From a virus, in the IMG/VR virus record IMGVR_UViG_3300006112_000029, positions 1 through 36,000 of that record: a DNA stretch of 36,000 bases, one strand, 5' to 3'. The notes beneath the pieces are model-generated. The model was given only the letters and a program-made list of their open reading frames with translations. It was not told the DNA's origin and did no database searches. Made by a program: the position numbers and the translations under genes. This document shows positions 1-6,942 of the stretch, piece by piece; the stretch's first letter is position 1; every line of letters begins with the position of its first letter.

Positions 1-114
1 GCTAAGGCTAAGGCTGACGCTGACGCCGCTATCGCTAAAGCTAAGGCTTCGGCTCAGGCTAAGTTAGCCGCTCTCGGTCTAACGGCTGATGAGGTCGCCG
101 CTCTAGTAGGATAA
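1..114 (+). CDS. C-terminal end of small Ala/Lys-rich tail-module protein (partial)
   Basis: Open in frame 1 from the first base to a TAA at 112-114. It encodes the last 37 residues of the 74-residue protein that is complete at 35664-35888, ending in the same LTADEVAALVG. The DNA matches the other copy exactly until the stop codon, which is GGA TAA here and GGC TAG there. It is the left end of the same gene seen after one turn of the genome, not a second gene. Its function is unknown; see the full-length copy. Confidence 0.8.
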   Translation, partial: AKAKADADAAIAKAKASAQAKLAALGLTADEVAALVG

Positions 115-118
115 GCCA

Positions 119-1246
119 ATGGCTACTTCCTACCGGTATCTCTTCGCGGATCTCGTTACTAATCAGGTTCTCGCAGAGCTACCCCTAACGGGAGTTAGCT
201 TCGGGCAACAGTTAAACGCCGCGGGTACTATGACCGCGCACCTACTTATTTCCGGAGTTAATACCGCGGGGCTAAACGTCCTTAACGCGACGATTCCCGG
301 ACGTACGGCGGTCTATATAGACCGTAACGGTCAGCTCGTATGGGGCGGGGTTCTCTGGCAACGCGAATATACCTCCGGCGACCAAGTTATTAAATTAACG
401 GCTAGAGAGTTTATTTCCTACTTCGAGCGTCGCCGTATTACGACGGGTTCGGGAACAGCCTACGGAGCTTTAGCCTATACGGGTATCGACCAGCTACAGA
501 TAGCGCAGTCGCTTATCTCTAACGCTCAGGGAGCGACTTCGGGCAATATCGGACTTCTTTATAACCAAGACCCCGCTTCTACGAACGTCTCGGGTATTAC
601 CCTCTCTCGCGTTTACTATAACTACGAAGTAAAGACCGTCTTTAACGCCGTCTCGGATTTATCTAAGCAGGTTAACGGCTTCGACTTCGAGATTAGCGTC
701 TACTACGACGGCGGCGGAAACCCCGCTAAGTCGTTTAATACTTACTACCCTCGTTCGGGAACTATGTATAGCTCGACGAACCCTAACGCTCCGGTATTCG
801 AGCTAGGCGGAAATATCTCCGAGTACGACTACCTCGAGGACGGATCTAAAGCGGTTAATCAAATTTACGCTCTCGGAGCGGGTTCTAACGAAGGTAAGTT
901 AATCTCGATTTACGCCGACTCGACGAAGCTCTCCGCAGGTTGGGGTCTACTCGAGGATCAAGCGAACTATTCGGATATTACCGACCCTACGGTTCTTAGT
1001 GGTCTAGCGACGGGTCAGGTTAAAGCGGTTTCCTATCCTCCGATTACTCTAAAGATAGTCGCGCCTCCGTACGTTAACCCGACTTTCGGAAGCTACGAAG
1101 TAGGCGACGAAGTACGCGTCCGTATTACCGACCCGTTCTTCCCTAACGGCTACGACGCTATCTTCCGTATTATTGGTCTTACGGTCGTTCCGGGTGAGGA
1201 CGGACCAGAACGAATTACGCTTACGGTTACGACGGGAACGTACTAA
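119..1246 (+). CDS. Tail protein, siphovirus ReqiPepy6 Gp37-like
   Basis: 375 residues. The N-terminal part (about 1-110) has the pattern of the ReqiPepy6 Gp37-like tail family of Gram-positive phages: a beta-rich start, GxxxxYIDRNGQLVWGG near residue 65, then a LTAREFISYFERRR segment. The C-terminal third (YEVGDEVRVRITDP, then a run of alternating beta residues ending TLTVTTGTY) fits a baseplate or tail-tip protein. It lies after the receptor-binding cluster across the wrap-around point, and its last base starts the next ATG. The family name is from recognised sequence pattern only. A role at the tail tip is inferred from position. The first 108 bases of the gene recur identically at 35893-36000. 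Confidence 0.7.
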   Translation: MATSYRYLFADLVTNQVLAELPLTGVSFGQQLNAAGTMTAHLLISGVNTAGLNVLNATIPGRTAVYIDRNGQLVWGGVLWQREYTSGDQVIKLTAREFISYFERRRITTGSGTAYGALAYTGIDQLQIAQSLISNAQGATSGNIGLLYNQDPASTNVSGITLSRVYYNYEVKTVFNAVSDLSKQVNGFDFEISVYYDGGGNPAKSFNTYYPRSGTMYSSTNPNAPVFELGGNISEYDYLEDGSKAVNQIYALGAGSNEGKLISIYADSTKLSAGWGLLEDQANYSDITDPTVLSGLATGQVKAVSYPPITLKIVAPPYVNPTFGSYEVGDEVRVRITDPFFPNGYDAIFRIIGLTVVPGEDGPERITLTVTTGTY

Positions 1247-1461
1247 TGGGTTATATAAATCACGCTCCGGATATTCGAGAGATTATCGAAGATATTAAAG
1301 CTCGACTTCGTAAGTTAGAAACCGCGCAACGCTTTACCGCGCCTAGCGTTACGACCGACCCGACTAACCCTCGTATCGGCGATATCTGGCTTAATACGAC
1401 TTCTAACGTTCTAAAAACAGTTGATAAAAACGGTACCATTAGAACTATTAACTGGACATAA
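1246..1461 (+). CDS. Small tail-associated protein with N-terminal coiled coil
   Basis: 71 residues, starting at an ATG that overlaps the stop codon of the Gp37-like gene by one base (TAATG). Residues 8-30 (REIIEDIKARLRKLETAQ) form an amphipathic helix likely to make a coiled coil. The rest is a short beta-type segment with PRIGDIWLNTTSN, a motif common in phage tail-fibre-linked proteins that carry a short collar-like repeat. Translational coupling to the tail-tip gene suggests it is a structural accessory of the tail. No enzymatic motif is present. Confidence 0.6.
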   Translation: MGYINHAPDIREIIEDIKARLRKLETAQRFTAPSVTTDPTNPRIGDIWLNTTSNVLKTVDKNGTIRTINWT

Positions 1462-1484
1462 CAATAAATCCGTAAGGTGCAACT

Positions 1485-1742
1485 ATGGTATTTTGGAATA
1501 ACGCCTCGACCGTAAGCAACGCAATCTGGGCAATTTTAGAGAGTATGGTAATAATCGGCGCACCCGTATTTTGGATTAACCGTAGCTTTAAGAAAATGGA
1601 TAAGCGCTTATCGCGTATCGAATACCAGCTATACGAAAATGGCGGCGGGTCTATGAAAGACCAACTTAATCGCCAAGATATGGCTCTACACGAGTTACAA
1701 ATTAACCAAGCGGTCATAAAGACAAAGTTAGAAATCGACTAA
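1485..1742 (+). CDS. Small membrane protein with coiled-coil tail, holin-like
   Basis: 85 residues. One hydrophobic segment spans about residues 10-31 (NAIWAILESMVIIGAPVFWI). It is followed by a basic stretch (RSFKKMDKRLSR) and a charged helical tail likely to form a coiled coil. The N-out TM, basic hinge and coiled coil layout resembles small actinophage membrane proteins coded next to endolysins and often listed as holin-like. An AAGGTG ribosome site lies just upstream. It sits 1 kb before the endolysin, together with a second membrane protein at 2164. Holin function is inferred from position; which of the two is the holin cannot be decided. Confidence 0.55.
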   Translation: MVFWNNASTVSNAIWAILESMVIIGAPVFWINRSFKKMDKRLSRIEYQLYENGGGSMKDQLNRQDMALHELQINQAVIKTKLEID

Positions 1743-2180
1743 ATGGACGCACACGATCAAGTTATTACGAATTCCTACGTCGTCCACTACCCACCGCACG
1801 AGCCTCGAGAATCCGATCCTCACTATAAAGACTTTAACGCCTACCGCGCTCAAACTAAAGACGCGGCTAAGTGCGCTATCGGAGAACACCGCGAGGATTT
1901 CTCCGAGTGCGACGGCGGGCTAGAGCTACACCACGCGCATATCGAATTTAGCCTACAGAACGGCGTCGATCTAAAATGGCTCGAAGCCGACTACCCCGGA
2001 GTATCTAATCCCGAAATCGTCGGGGAGTGGGTAGAATCGGCGGCGAACCTAATATGGCTCTGCGAAAAGCACCACCGAGGCGTCGGCGGAATTCACCACG
2101 CTTCGGCTAGTGACTTCGAGGCGGAGAAGTACGTTCGCAACCTAATTGGAAAGAAGGATAAAAATGGCTCTAAAGATTAA
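1743..2180 (+). CDS. HNH-type endonuclease-like protein
   Basis: 145 residues. It has a first Cys pair (C43 and C55, in KCAIGEHREDFSEC), an LELHHAHIEF segment that would carry the catalytic HH, and ANLIWLCEKHHRGVGGIHH, the Asn/His arm typical of phage HNH folds. The Cys spacing is wider than CxxC, so zinc binding is uncertain. The start follows the previous stop directly (TAA then ATG). It overlaps the next gene by 17 bp. HNH proteins in phages often assist terminase cutting or act as homing-type nucleases, but this one lies far from the terminase. A second, more canonical HNH gene is at 13257. Confidence 0.65.
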   Translation: MDAHDQVITNSYVVHYPPHEPRESDPHYKDFNAYRAQTKDAAKCAIGEHREDFSECDGGLELHHAHIEFSLQNGVDLKWLEADYPGVSNPEIVGEWVESAANLIWLCEKHHRGVGGIHHASASDFEAEKYVRNLIGKKDKNGSKD

Positions 2181-2469
2181 GATTTCAGCTACACAGAAGG
2201 CTCTCCTCGAGCATTACGGCTACGGCGTTATCGCCGCAGGATACGCAACGTTTCAGACCGGACACCGTAGCGTTAAGGAAGTAGCAGTAGGCGCTCTCGT
2301 AGGCGGATTACTCGTACCTATCTTGGCTAAGGTAAACCCTAAGTCTCTCGTTAATCAAATCTCTAGCGTTACCGGCGCTCCTGAATCTATCGTCGCTCCT
2401 GCCGTCGACGCGGCTATCGCAGAAGCTACTAAGGTTGCTAAGGCGGATACTCCTAAAGCTACTAAGTAG
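2164..2469 (+). CDS. Small membrane protein, candidate holin
   Basis: 101 residues from the ATG at 2164, chosen over an earlier in-frame start at 2146 because GAAAGAAGG lies just upstream and the protein then begins MALKIKIS. Two hydrophobic stretches (about residues 19-32, YGYGVIAAGYATFQ, and 38-55, VAVGALVGGLLVPILAKV) could form a hairpin of membrane helices. The C-terminus is Ala/Lys-rich and soluble. It lies immediately upstream of a terminator and the CHAP endolysin, the usual place for a holin. Assignment rests on topology and neighbours, not on a family motif. Confidence 0.5.
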   Translation: MALKIKISATQKALLEHYGYGVIAAGYATFQTGHRSVKEVAVGALVGGLLVPILAKVNPKSLVNQISSVTGAPESIVAPAVDAAIAEATKVAKADTPKATK

Positions 2470-2476
2470 TAAAATT

Positions 2477-2515
2477 AAGTCAGACCCCGTCCTTCGTGGG
2501 CGGGGTTTTTGACTT
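2477..2515 (+). terminator. Rho-independent terminator before the endolysin
   Basis: A nine-pair stem (2484-2492 with 2498-2506, one G-U) closes the loop TTCGT and is followed by TTTTT. A further six-pair outer stem (AAGTCA 2477-2482 with TGACTT 2510-2515) makes the element nearly symmetric, so it may also work for the other strand. It ends the tail/holin transcript just before the endolysin gene. Confidence 0.85.
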
Positions 2516-2527
2516 TATGGGGGCTAA

Positions 2528-3373
2528 GTGGCTAACGCGTTAGATATCGTAAATACCGCACAGAAGCAGACGGGTTTCTACGGCGGTACTACAGACGCGA
2601 ACCCGTACGGGGATTGGTACGGAATCTCGAACGAACCGTGGTGCGCTATGTTCGTCTCGTGGGTATTCGCGCAAAATAATCTCTCTCACCTCGTAGCGGC
2701 GCAGACTCCTAAAGGCTTCGCTTATTGCCCTACGGGTCTTTCATGGTTTCAGCAGAGAAAAGCGGTAGTCGGTAAATACGACGGGCAACCCGGTGACCTC
2801 GTATTCTTCTCGTGGGCGGGTAACGGGCAACCCGACCACGTAGGAATCGTAGTCGCGGCTTCGAGAGACGGAATTACTACCGTCGAGGGAAATACTGGTC
2901 CCGAACACATGACTGACGCTTCGCAGTACGACGGACACGGCGTATACCTTCGCCACCGCTCTTACCTTTATGTTCTCGCTATCGTTCGTCCGGCGTATGC
3001 GGATCCCGTTAAACCTTCGACCTCTCTCGGTACGAATAAGCTCCTCGCTGGCGGTGTAGCTACAACTACGGCTCTCGGCGCGACCGGAGTAGCCGTTACC
3101 CACTCGACGACGCCTCCCGTTAAAGCTACGACTTCCTTCGTTGCCCCTCCCTTTAAGGCGAGCGATTTTAAGACCGGTTCTAAGACGGCAGACGTCCTAG
3201 CGGTAGAACAGGCTCTCTTTAAGGCGGGATTGCTCCCTAGAGCCTACGAAAATAGCGCGTGGTCAAATACTGACGTAACGGCTCTAAAAGCCTTCCAGAA
3301 GGCGAATAAGCTCGTAACGGACGGGGTTATGGGACAGTTAGCCTACGACGCTTTAATGAAGGAGCTACCGTGA
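2528..3373 (+). CDS. lysA: Endolysin: CHAP amidase/peptidase plus peptidoglycan-binding domain
   Basis: 281 residues, GTG start with GGGGG about 6 bp upstream. The N-terminal CHAP domain (about 1-155) has the catalytic Cys39 in EPWCAMFVSWVF and His104 in QPDHVGIV, with GDLVFFSW before it. It cleaves peptide or amide bonds in cell-wall peptidoglycan to release progeny. A linker rich in Ala/Thr/Val (about 168-190) follows. The C-terminal domain (about 213-281; VLAVEQALFKAG, ALKAFQKANKL, DGVMGQLAYDAL) is a PG_binding_1 repeat fold. The last bases overlap the next GTG start. The hydrophobic linker is unusual for a soluble lysin and could act as a membrane-interacting segment. Confidence 0.9.
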   Translation: MANALDIVNTAQKQTGFYGGTTDANPYGDWYGISNEPWCAMFVSWVFAQNNLSHLVAAQTPKGFAYCPTGLSWFQQRKAVVGKYDGQPGDLVFFSWAGNGQPDHVGIVVAASRDGITTVEGNTGPEHMTDASQYDGHGVYLRHRSYLYVLAIVRPAYADPVKPSTSLGTNKLLAGGVATTTALGATGVAVTHSTTPPVKATTSFVAPPFKASDFKTGSKTADVLAVEQALFKAGLLPRAYENSAWSNTDVTALKAFQKANKLVTDGVMGQLAYDALMKELP

Positions 3374-3591
3374 TTCGCGTACCGATTACTAACCCGAAGG
3401 CTCTTAGCCTCGCCGCGGTCGCAGGTCTAGCGGCGTGGAAGGCTTCTAATTTCGCCGTAGATCCGACTCATATTACCGAAGCGATTATCGCCGCTACTGG
3501 CGGAGCCGCCGTACCTCATAACCCGCCGTCTAACCCCGGTGTGCAACCCGAGTCGCATATCATCACGCCGTACGTTAATAACGTCGAGTAG
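3370..3591 (+). CDS. Small hypothetical protein downstream of endolysin
   Basis: 73 residues, GTG start overlapping the endolysin stop (GTGA), so probably translationally coupled. Residues 8-25 (KALSLAAVAGLAAWKASN) are mildly hydrophobic and may be a membrane helix or amphipathic anchor. The second half is Pro/Asn/His-rich and looks disordered. A lysis accessory role is suggested only by coupling to the endolysin. I recognise no family. Confidence 0.6.
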   Translation: MIRVPITNPKALSLAAVAGLAAWKASNFAVDPTHITEAIIAATGGAAVPHNPPSNPGVQPESHIITPYVNNVE

Positions 3592-3609
3592 TTATACTTA
3601 AACCACAAC

Positions 3610-3645
3610 ACCCCTCACGGCTCTTAATATCCGCACCAGAGGGGT
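3610..3645 (+). terminator. Terminator-like hairpin at end of the lysis genes
   Basis: ACCCCTC (3610-3616) pairs with GAGGGGT (3639-3645), with a short inner pairing CGG/CCG in the 22-base loop. The following sequence (TACTTATTT) is only moderately T-rich. It lies 18 bp after the last lysis gene, which fits the end of the late transcript. Confidence 0.5.
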
Positions 3646-3653
3646 TACTTATT

Positions 3654-3675
3654 TCTATATAGAATTCTATATAGA
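3654..3675. promoter_or_regulatory. Double palindrome, operator-like site upstream of early genes
   Basis: Two copies of the self-complementary 10-mer TCTATATAGA (3654-3663 and 3666-3675) are separated by AT, making a perfect 22-bp palindrome with 12 bp between copy centres. The region is much more AT-rich than its surroundings and lies at the boundary between the late genes and the first early gene. It has the look of a binding site for dimeric regulators or of a promoter core. No protein is assigned; the phage's small HTH proteins are candidates. Confidence 0.5.
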
Positions 3676-3714
3676 TTATGGCGTGTCTATTTTCTTTAAG
3701 TGTTTATTTTTTGA

Positions 3715-3740
3715 TTCCTTGCTACCCTTCTCGCAAGGAG
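3715..3740 (+). promoter_or_regulatory. Hairpin covering the ribosome-binding site of the first early gene
   Basis: TTCCTTGC (3715-3722) can pair with GCAAGGAG (3733-3740), with one T-G pair and a 10-base loop. The 3' arm holds most of the AAGGAGG ribosome site of the gene at 3747. It is preceded by a T-rich leader (about 3688-3716). Such a hairpin could lower or gate translation. This is read from base pairing only. Confidence 0.4.
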
Positions 3741-3746
3741 GCACTT

Positions 3747-3980
3747 ATGGCTTTATCTGATTCTATTAAGAAGCACGCGGCTAAAAAAGCCGACGCTTGT
3801 ACCGTAGCCCTACTTATCGAGACTATGCCCGAGGCGGATCGAAAGGTCTTTACGGAACACCTAAAGAACGGGTTTCCTACTAATCCGCTCGTTATGGCTT
3901 TACGCGAAGAAGGCTACAAGATGAGCGATAACACGCTTAACGCTCACCGACAGGGGAAATGTAAATGCGGCAACGTATAG
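3747..3980 (+). CDS. Small HTH-like early protein
   Basis: 77 residues from the ATG at 3747. This start is preferred over an upstream ATG at 3678 because a full AAGGAGG lies 5 bp before it and the upstream extension would be a hydrophobic, T-rich-coded leader. The protein is helical and basic, with TNPLVMALREEGYKMSDNTLNAHRQGKCKC at its end resembling the recognition part of a small helix-turn-helix protein (S-NT-L--HR-G-C-C). It is the first gene of the early run, beside the double palindrome, which makes it a candidate early regulator. It overlaps the next gene by 16 bp. Confidence 0.6.
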   Translation: MALSDSIKKHAAKKADACTVALLIETMPEADRKVFTEHLKNGFPTNPLVMALREEGYKMSDNTLNAHRQGKCKCGNV

Positions 3981-4213
3981 ACGAAATCTTAGAAGAGCGG
4001 CAAGAGAACTACGGGGACGCCGAAGAAGCCTTTATCGCTATCGGTCGTATCTGGGGAGCGCTCCTAAAGATTGACGATATTCCGGCGTATCAGGTCGGGC
4101 TACTTATGGACGCTCTTAAATCCGTCCGCCTATTTAATAATCCGGTACACACCGATTCGTGGGACGATAAAATCGGATATACCCGACACGCTCGAGCGAT
4201 TGTAGATTGCTAA
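3965..4213 (+). CDS. DUF6378-like small phage protein
   Basis: 82 residues. The pattern ENYGDAEEAF, IGRIWGALL, YQVGLLMDALKSVRL and DSWDDKIGYTRHA matches the phage DUF6378 type: a small all-helical protein with acidic residues spaced as in MazG-like nucleotide pyrophosphohydrolases. Whether it has catalytic activity is unknown. Its ATG lies inside the end of the previous gene, and its TAA overlaps the next ATG (TAATG), so the three are probably co-translated. Confidence 0.6.
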   Translation: MRQRIDEILEERQENYGDAEEAFIAIGRIWGALLKIDDIPAYQVGLLMDALKSVRLFNNPVHTDSWDDKIGYTRHARAIVDC

Positions 4214-5247
4214 TGAGCCTAGAAGAGCGTATCGAAGCGCTACCCGAGGGAATCGAATCTAAGGACGTTACCGAACTTCGTAAAGCCTTAATGCGTACGC
4301 AGAAGAAACTAATCGAAGTAAAACAACGTAACGACGAATTAGTAGAAGCTACTCATAACGCGGCTTACGACGCCATGCTCTCGACTGGTCCTATAGATCC
4401 CGTTACTCCTCCGAAGCTAACTAAGGGTAAGAAGAAACCCGAAGTAGCTCTCTGGCACTTAACCGATTGGCAAGGAGCAAAAAAGACTCCTAGCTATAAC
4501 TCGGAAGTAATGAGAACTCGCGTCTTAGATTTCGCAGAAAAGGCAGTAAAAATTACTGACATTATGCGAGCCGACCATGCCGTTAACGAAGTATTTATTT
4601 TATTCGGCGGCGATATGGTTGAGGGACTCTTTAACTTTCCGGGTCAAGCGTTCGAGATTGACTCTACGTTATTCGAACAATATGTAAACGTATCCCGACT
4701 CTGCGTTGATTTAGTACGATATGCCTTAGCGAATTACGACAAGGTAACCGTCGTACCGGAGTGGGGAAATCATGGACGTATTGGCTCTAAGCGCGATAAC
4801 GTGCCTCGCAGTGATAACTTTGATCGAATGTGCTATGAATTGGCTCGACAGTTATTGGCACAAGAAAAACGACTTAACTGGCAAGAATGTCCCGAAGATA
4901 TCCAACGAGTCGAAATCGGAAACTACCGAGCGCTCTTAATTCACGGAGATGAAGTAGGTCGTAACGGCTTCGCTAGTCCAGGAGCTATCGTCCAGCACGC
5001 TAACCGCTGGCGCTCCGGTTCTTATCCGTGGGAATTCCGCGACGTCTATATCGGTCACTACCATACCCACGCGGAGTGGGCTATGGCTAACGGTCTCGGT
5101 AGCGTTTATCAGACTGGTTCTACGGAATCCGAAAATCGTTACGCTAGCGTTAACCTAGCGGCGTCGGCTACTCCGTCGCAACGACTTCACTTTATAGATC
5201 CCGAGAAGGGTCGCGTAACGGCGGCTTATAAGATTTGGCTTGACTAA
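4213..5247 (+). CDS. Metallophosphoesterase, SbcD/Mre11-like phage family
   Basis: 344 residues from the ATG at 4213 (an in-frame TTG lies two codons earlier). After an N-terminal coiled-coil segment (to about residue 48) come the ordered metal-binding motifs of calcineurin-type phosphoesterases: HLTDWQ (Asp85 region), FGGDMVEG (about 131-138), GNHGR (about 185-189), IHGD (about 243-246) and GHYHTH (about 281-286). Phage members resemble the nuclease SbcD and probably act on DNA ends during recombination or host DNA processing. No SbcC partner ATPase is coded in the window. It overlaps its neighbours on both sides by one base. Confidence 0.85.
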   Translation: MSLEERIEALPEGIESKDVTELRKALMRTQKKLIEVKQRNDELVEATHNAAYDAMLSTGPIDPVTPPKLTKGKKKPEVALWHLTDWQGAKKTPSYNSEVMRTRVLDFAEKAVKITDIMRADHAVNEVFILFGGDMVEGLFNFPGQAFEIDSTLFEQYVNVSRLCVDLVRYALANYDKVTVVPEWGNHGRIGSKRDNVPRSDNFDRMCYELARQLLAQEKRLNWQECPEDIQRVEIGNYRALLIHGDEVGRNGFASPGAIVQHANRWRSGSYPWEFRDVYIGHYHTHAEWAMANGLGSVYQTGSTESENRYASVNLAASATPSQRLHFIDPEKGRVTAAYKIWLD

Positions 5248-5780
5248 TGACTACTATCGTCGCGGTTCAGTATTCGGATAAGGTCGTATTTGGGGCAGAC
5301 TCTCTAGTTACCTCTAATAGAAAATATACCCACCCGAAAATGACGAAGATAAATCAGCGAGGCGCTTTTATTATCGCCGGAGCCGGTGAGTCCGCGGCGT
5401 GTGATATCGCGCAACACTTATGGAAACCGCCGACGCCTACCGCGGTCGATAAGAAAGACCTTTATCACTTTATTATCTCTAAAGTAATTCCTTCTCTAAA
5501 AGAGTGCTTTAAGGAGAACGACTATAAGTGGGATAAAGAAACCGAGGGAGACTATAACTTCGCTTTCCTTATCGCCGTCGGCGGAGAGGTATTCGATATC
5601 GCGGACGACTTCGCGGTTAGCCTCGACTCCTCGGGTTTCTACGGCGTCGGATCGGGGTCGTCTTTAGCTATCGGCGCTCTAGAAGCCGGAGCTACTCTCG
5701 AGAAGGCGCTAGAAATCGCTAGTAAGCACGACCCGTATACCGCGGCTCCCTACCTTTATTACGAGCAGGAAAAGGGTTAG
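5247..5780 (+). CDS. Proteasome/HslV-like Ntn hydrolase
   Basis: 177 residues. If Met is removed, Thr1 leads TTIVAVQYSDKVVFGADS. The catalytic triad of proteasome beta subunits and HslV then falls in exactly the classical numbers: Thr1, Asp17 (GAD) and Lys33 (HPKMTKI). A YGVGSGSSLAIGAL segment (about 131-144) matches the GSG-x-x-A-x-GAL helix start, and Asp161 (KHDPYTAAPY) matches the conserved late Asp. There is no propeptide beyond the initiator Met. Length fits HslV (about 175). No ATPase partner is coded nearby, so the role is open: a self-compartmenting protease, or interference with the host proteasome. It overlaps the upstream gene by one base (TAATG), so it is co-expressed with the phosphoesterase. 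Confidence 0.8.
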   Translation: MTTIVAVQYSDKVVFGADSLVTSNRKYTHPKMTKINQRGAFIIAGAGESAACDIAQHLWKPPTPTAVDKKDLYHFIISKVIPSLKECFKENDYKWDKETEGDYNFAFLIAVGGEVFDIADDFAVSLDSSGFYGVGSGSSLAIGALEAGATLEKALEIASKHDPYTAAPYLYYEQEKG

Positions 5781-5968
5781 AAGTCGCCTTCGATTTCTTC
5801 GATAATCGCGTCTCCGTCTATCTTTAGCCCGTTCTCCTTAGCGGCGGCGATAGTCGTCATATAGAGGAAAGAGGCTCGATTACAGAGGTCGTTAATCTGG
5901 TCGGGATAGGCTAACTCAGCTTCTATCTGAATCGTTAGGTTATAAAGCGAAATCGTTACTCGGGTCAT
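5777..5968 (-). CDS. Small hypothetical protein, the only minus-strand gene
   Basis: 63 residues read right to left, ending within the last 4 bp of the hydrolase gene. Composition is protein-like (TRVTISLYNLTIQIEAELAY, then a helix LCNRASFLYMTTIAAAKENG and an acidic end IIEEIEGDF), and no plus-strand gene competes for the space. The ribosome site before its ATG is weak. It could be a small regulator or a leftover. No family is recognised. Orientation opposite to every other gene makes it either special or spurious. Confidence 0.5.
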   Translation of the reverse strand: MTRVTISLYNLTIQIEAELAYPDQINDLCNRASFLYMTTIAAAKENGLKIDGDAIIEEIEGDF

Positions 5969-6019
5969 AGTCGGATTCTGCCAGTAAATCTCTCGGCGCG
6001 TCGCCTTTCGGGTATTAGG

Positions 6020-6069
6020 TAGACCGTAATCTATCCGCTAGTCTCCTCCCGAACGGTCTCTAAGAGACC
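6020..6069. promoter_or_regulatory. Intergenic motif ACCGTAATCTAT and hairpin
   Basis: The gap 5969-6089 holds no gene. It contains TAGACCGTAATCTAT (6020-6034), whose last 12 bases recur twice in tandem at 11185-11208, and a perfect hairpin GGTCTC-TAA-GAGACC (6055-6069). The start of the next plus gene follows 20 bp later. A promoter/operator plus leader hairpin is the likely reading, based on position and repetition. Confidence 0.45.
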
Positions 6070-6089
6070 CCTATGAAACGAGGCAGTAA

Positions 6090-6650
6090 ATGGCAGGTCG
6101 CTTTAATCTCGAAGAGTACGAAACCGTAGAGGAGCGCCTAAAGCGCCTCTATAAGACCTATCCGCAAGCCCGAGTCCTAACCGAACTCGTATATAACGAC
6201 AATAACCGCTTTATCGTAAAGGCGGAGATTTACTTCGATTACCTAGACGGATCCCCCGTCGCAACCGGATACGCCGAAGAAATCGTCGGAGCTTCTCCCG
6301 TCAATAAAACTTCCGCTCTTGAGAACTGTGAGACGTCCGCAATCGGAAGAGCAATCGGCAACTCGGCAATCGGTACGGAGAACGGTAAGCGTCCTAGCCG
6401 CTCCGAAATGGAGAAGGTCGAGCGCTACCAGAACGAGCCTCGTAAGGGTTCGCGTCCCGAGCCTCGCGTTTATAGCGACGTAGAAATCGCCGTAGCCGCC
6501 GCCGAAATCGAAACTCTCGCCGAGGTAACCGATATCGAGAAGCTCCGCGAGATTTATCGTAAGCAGACCGCGATTCTCGATATTCCCGTTAACGGAACGA
6601 CTCTTAAGGACGCTCTTAGCGCTCGCGTAACGGAACTACAAAATGGCTAA
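6090..6650 (+). CDS. Conserved actinophage recombination/ssDNA-annealing-like protein
   Basis: 186 residues, ACGAGG ribosome site. The core (about 25-100) has RFIVKAEIYFD, ATGYAEEI, then ALENCETSAIGRAIGN. I know this signature from a family widespread in actinophage replication modules and related in pattern to single-strand annealing proteins (a Glu/Ser-Ala-x-GRA helix after a three-strand sheet). The C-terminal part is charged and helical. It lies just upstream of a wHTH-like protein and near the Cas4-like nuclease, a pairing used in phage recombination. The annealing role is an inference from pattern and neighbours. Confidence 0.5.
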   Translation: MAGRFNLEEYETVEERLKRLYKTYPQARVLTELVYNDNNRFIVKAEIYFDYLDGSPVATGYAEEIVGASPVNKTSALENCETSAIGRAIGNSAIGTENGKRPSRSEMEKVERYQNEPRKGSRPEPRVYSDVEIAVAAAEIETLAEVTDIEKLREIYRKQTAILDIPVNGTTLKDALSARVTELQNG

Positions 6651-6942
6651 CGTCGCCGAATTTCAGTACCTACTCGACTTCGCGCTAGAAGCGAAACCCG
6701 AGTGGTCGGCTAAAGCCGATAACTGGTTAGAGACCGCGCCTTCGGGCTACGAATTTACTTCGGAGGATTTAACTTCTGCTATCGGCTATCCCGACGAAGA
6801 TAACGGGATAAATTCTAATAACGCTATAGGCGCGAAAGTCCGCTCGTGGGCTAAGTCGGGTCTAACGGAAAAGAACGGTTATATAAATTCGATTAACGCT
6901 CGGTCACACGGTCGAGTCGTAGCTAAATGGAGGAAGAAATGA
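6643..6942 (+). CDS. Winged-helix-like small protein
   Basis: 99 residues overlapping the previous gene by 8 bp. The order FTSEDLTSAIGYPD, NSNNAIGAKVRSWAKSGLTE, YINSINARSHGRVVAKWRKK reads as helix, helix, recognition helix, then a beta wing with a very basic end, as in small winged helix-turn-helix proteins that bind DNA. The target is unknown. Its TGA overlaps the next ATG (ATGA). A regulator or replication accessory is the likely role. Confidence 0.55.
   Translation: MANVAEFQYLLDFALEAKPEWSAKADNWLETAPSGYEFTSEDLTSAIGYPDEDNGINSNNAIGAKVRSWAKSGLTEKNGYINSINARSHGRVVAKWRKK

Noticed and set aside
1-226. True tandem gene duplication
   Set aside because: The match stops at the window edges and spans the exact ends, so redundancy of a circular or permuted genome is the simpler reading.
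3678-3746. Upstream ATG extension of the first early protein
   Set aside because: No ribosome site before it, and the extension is coded by the T-rich leader; the ATG at 3747 has AAGGAGG.
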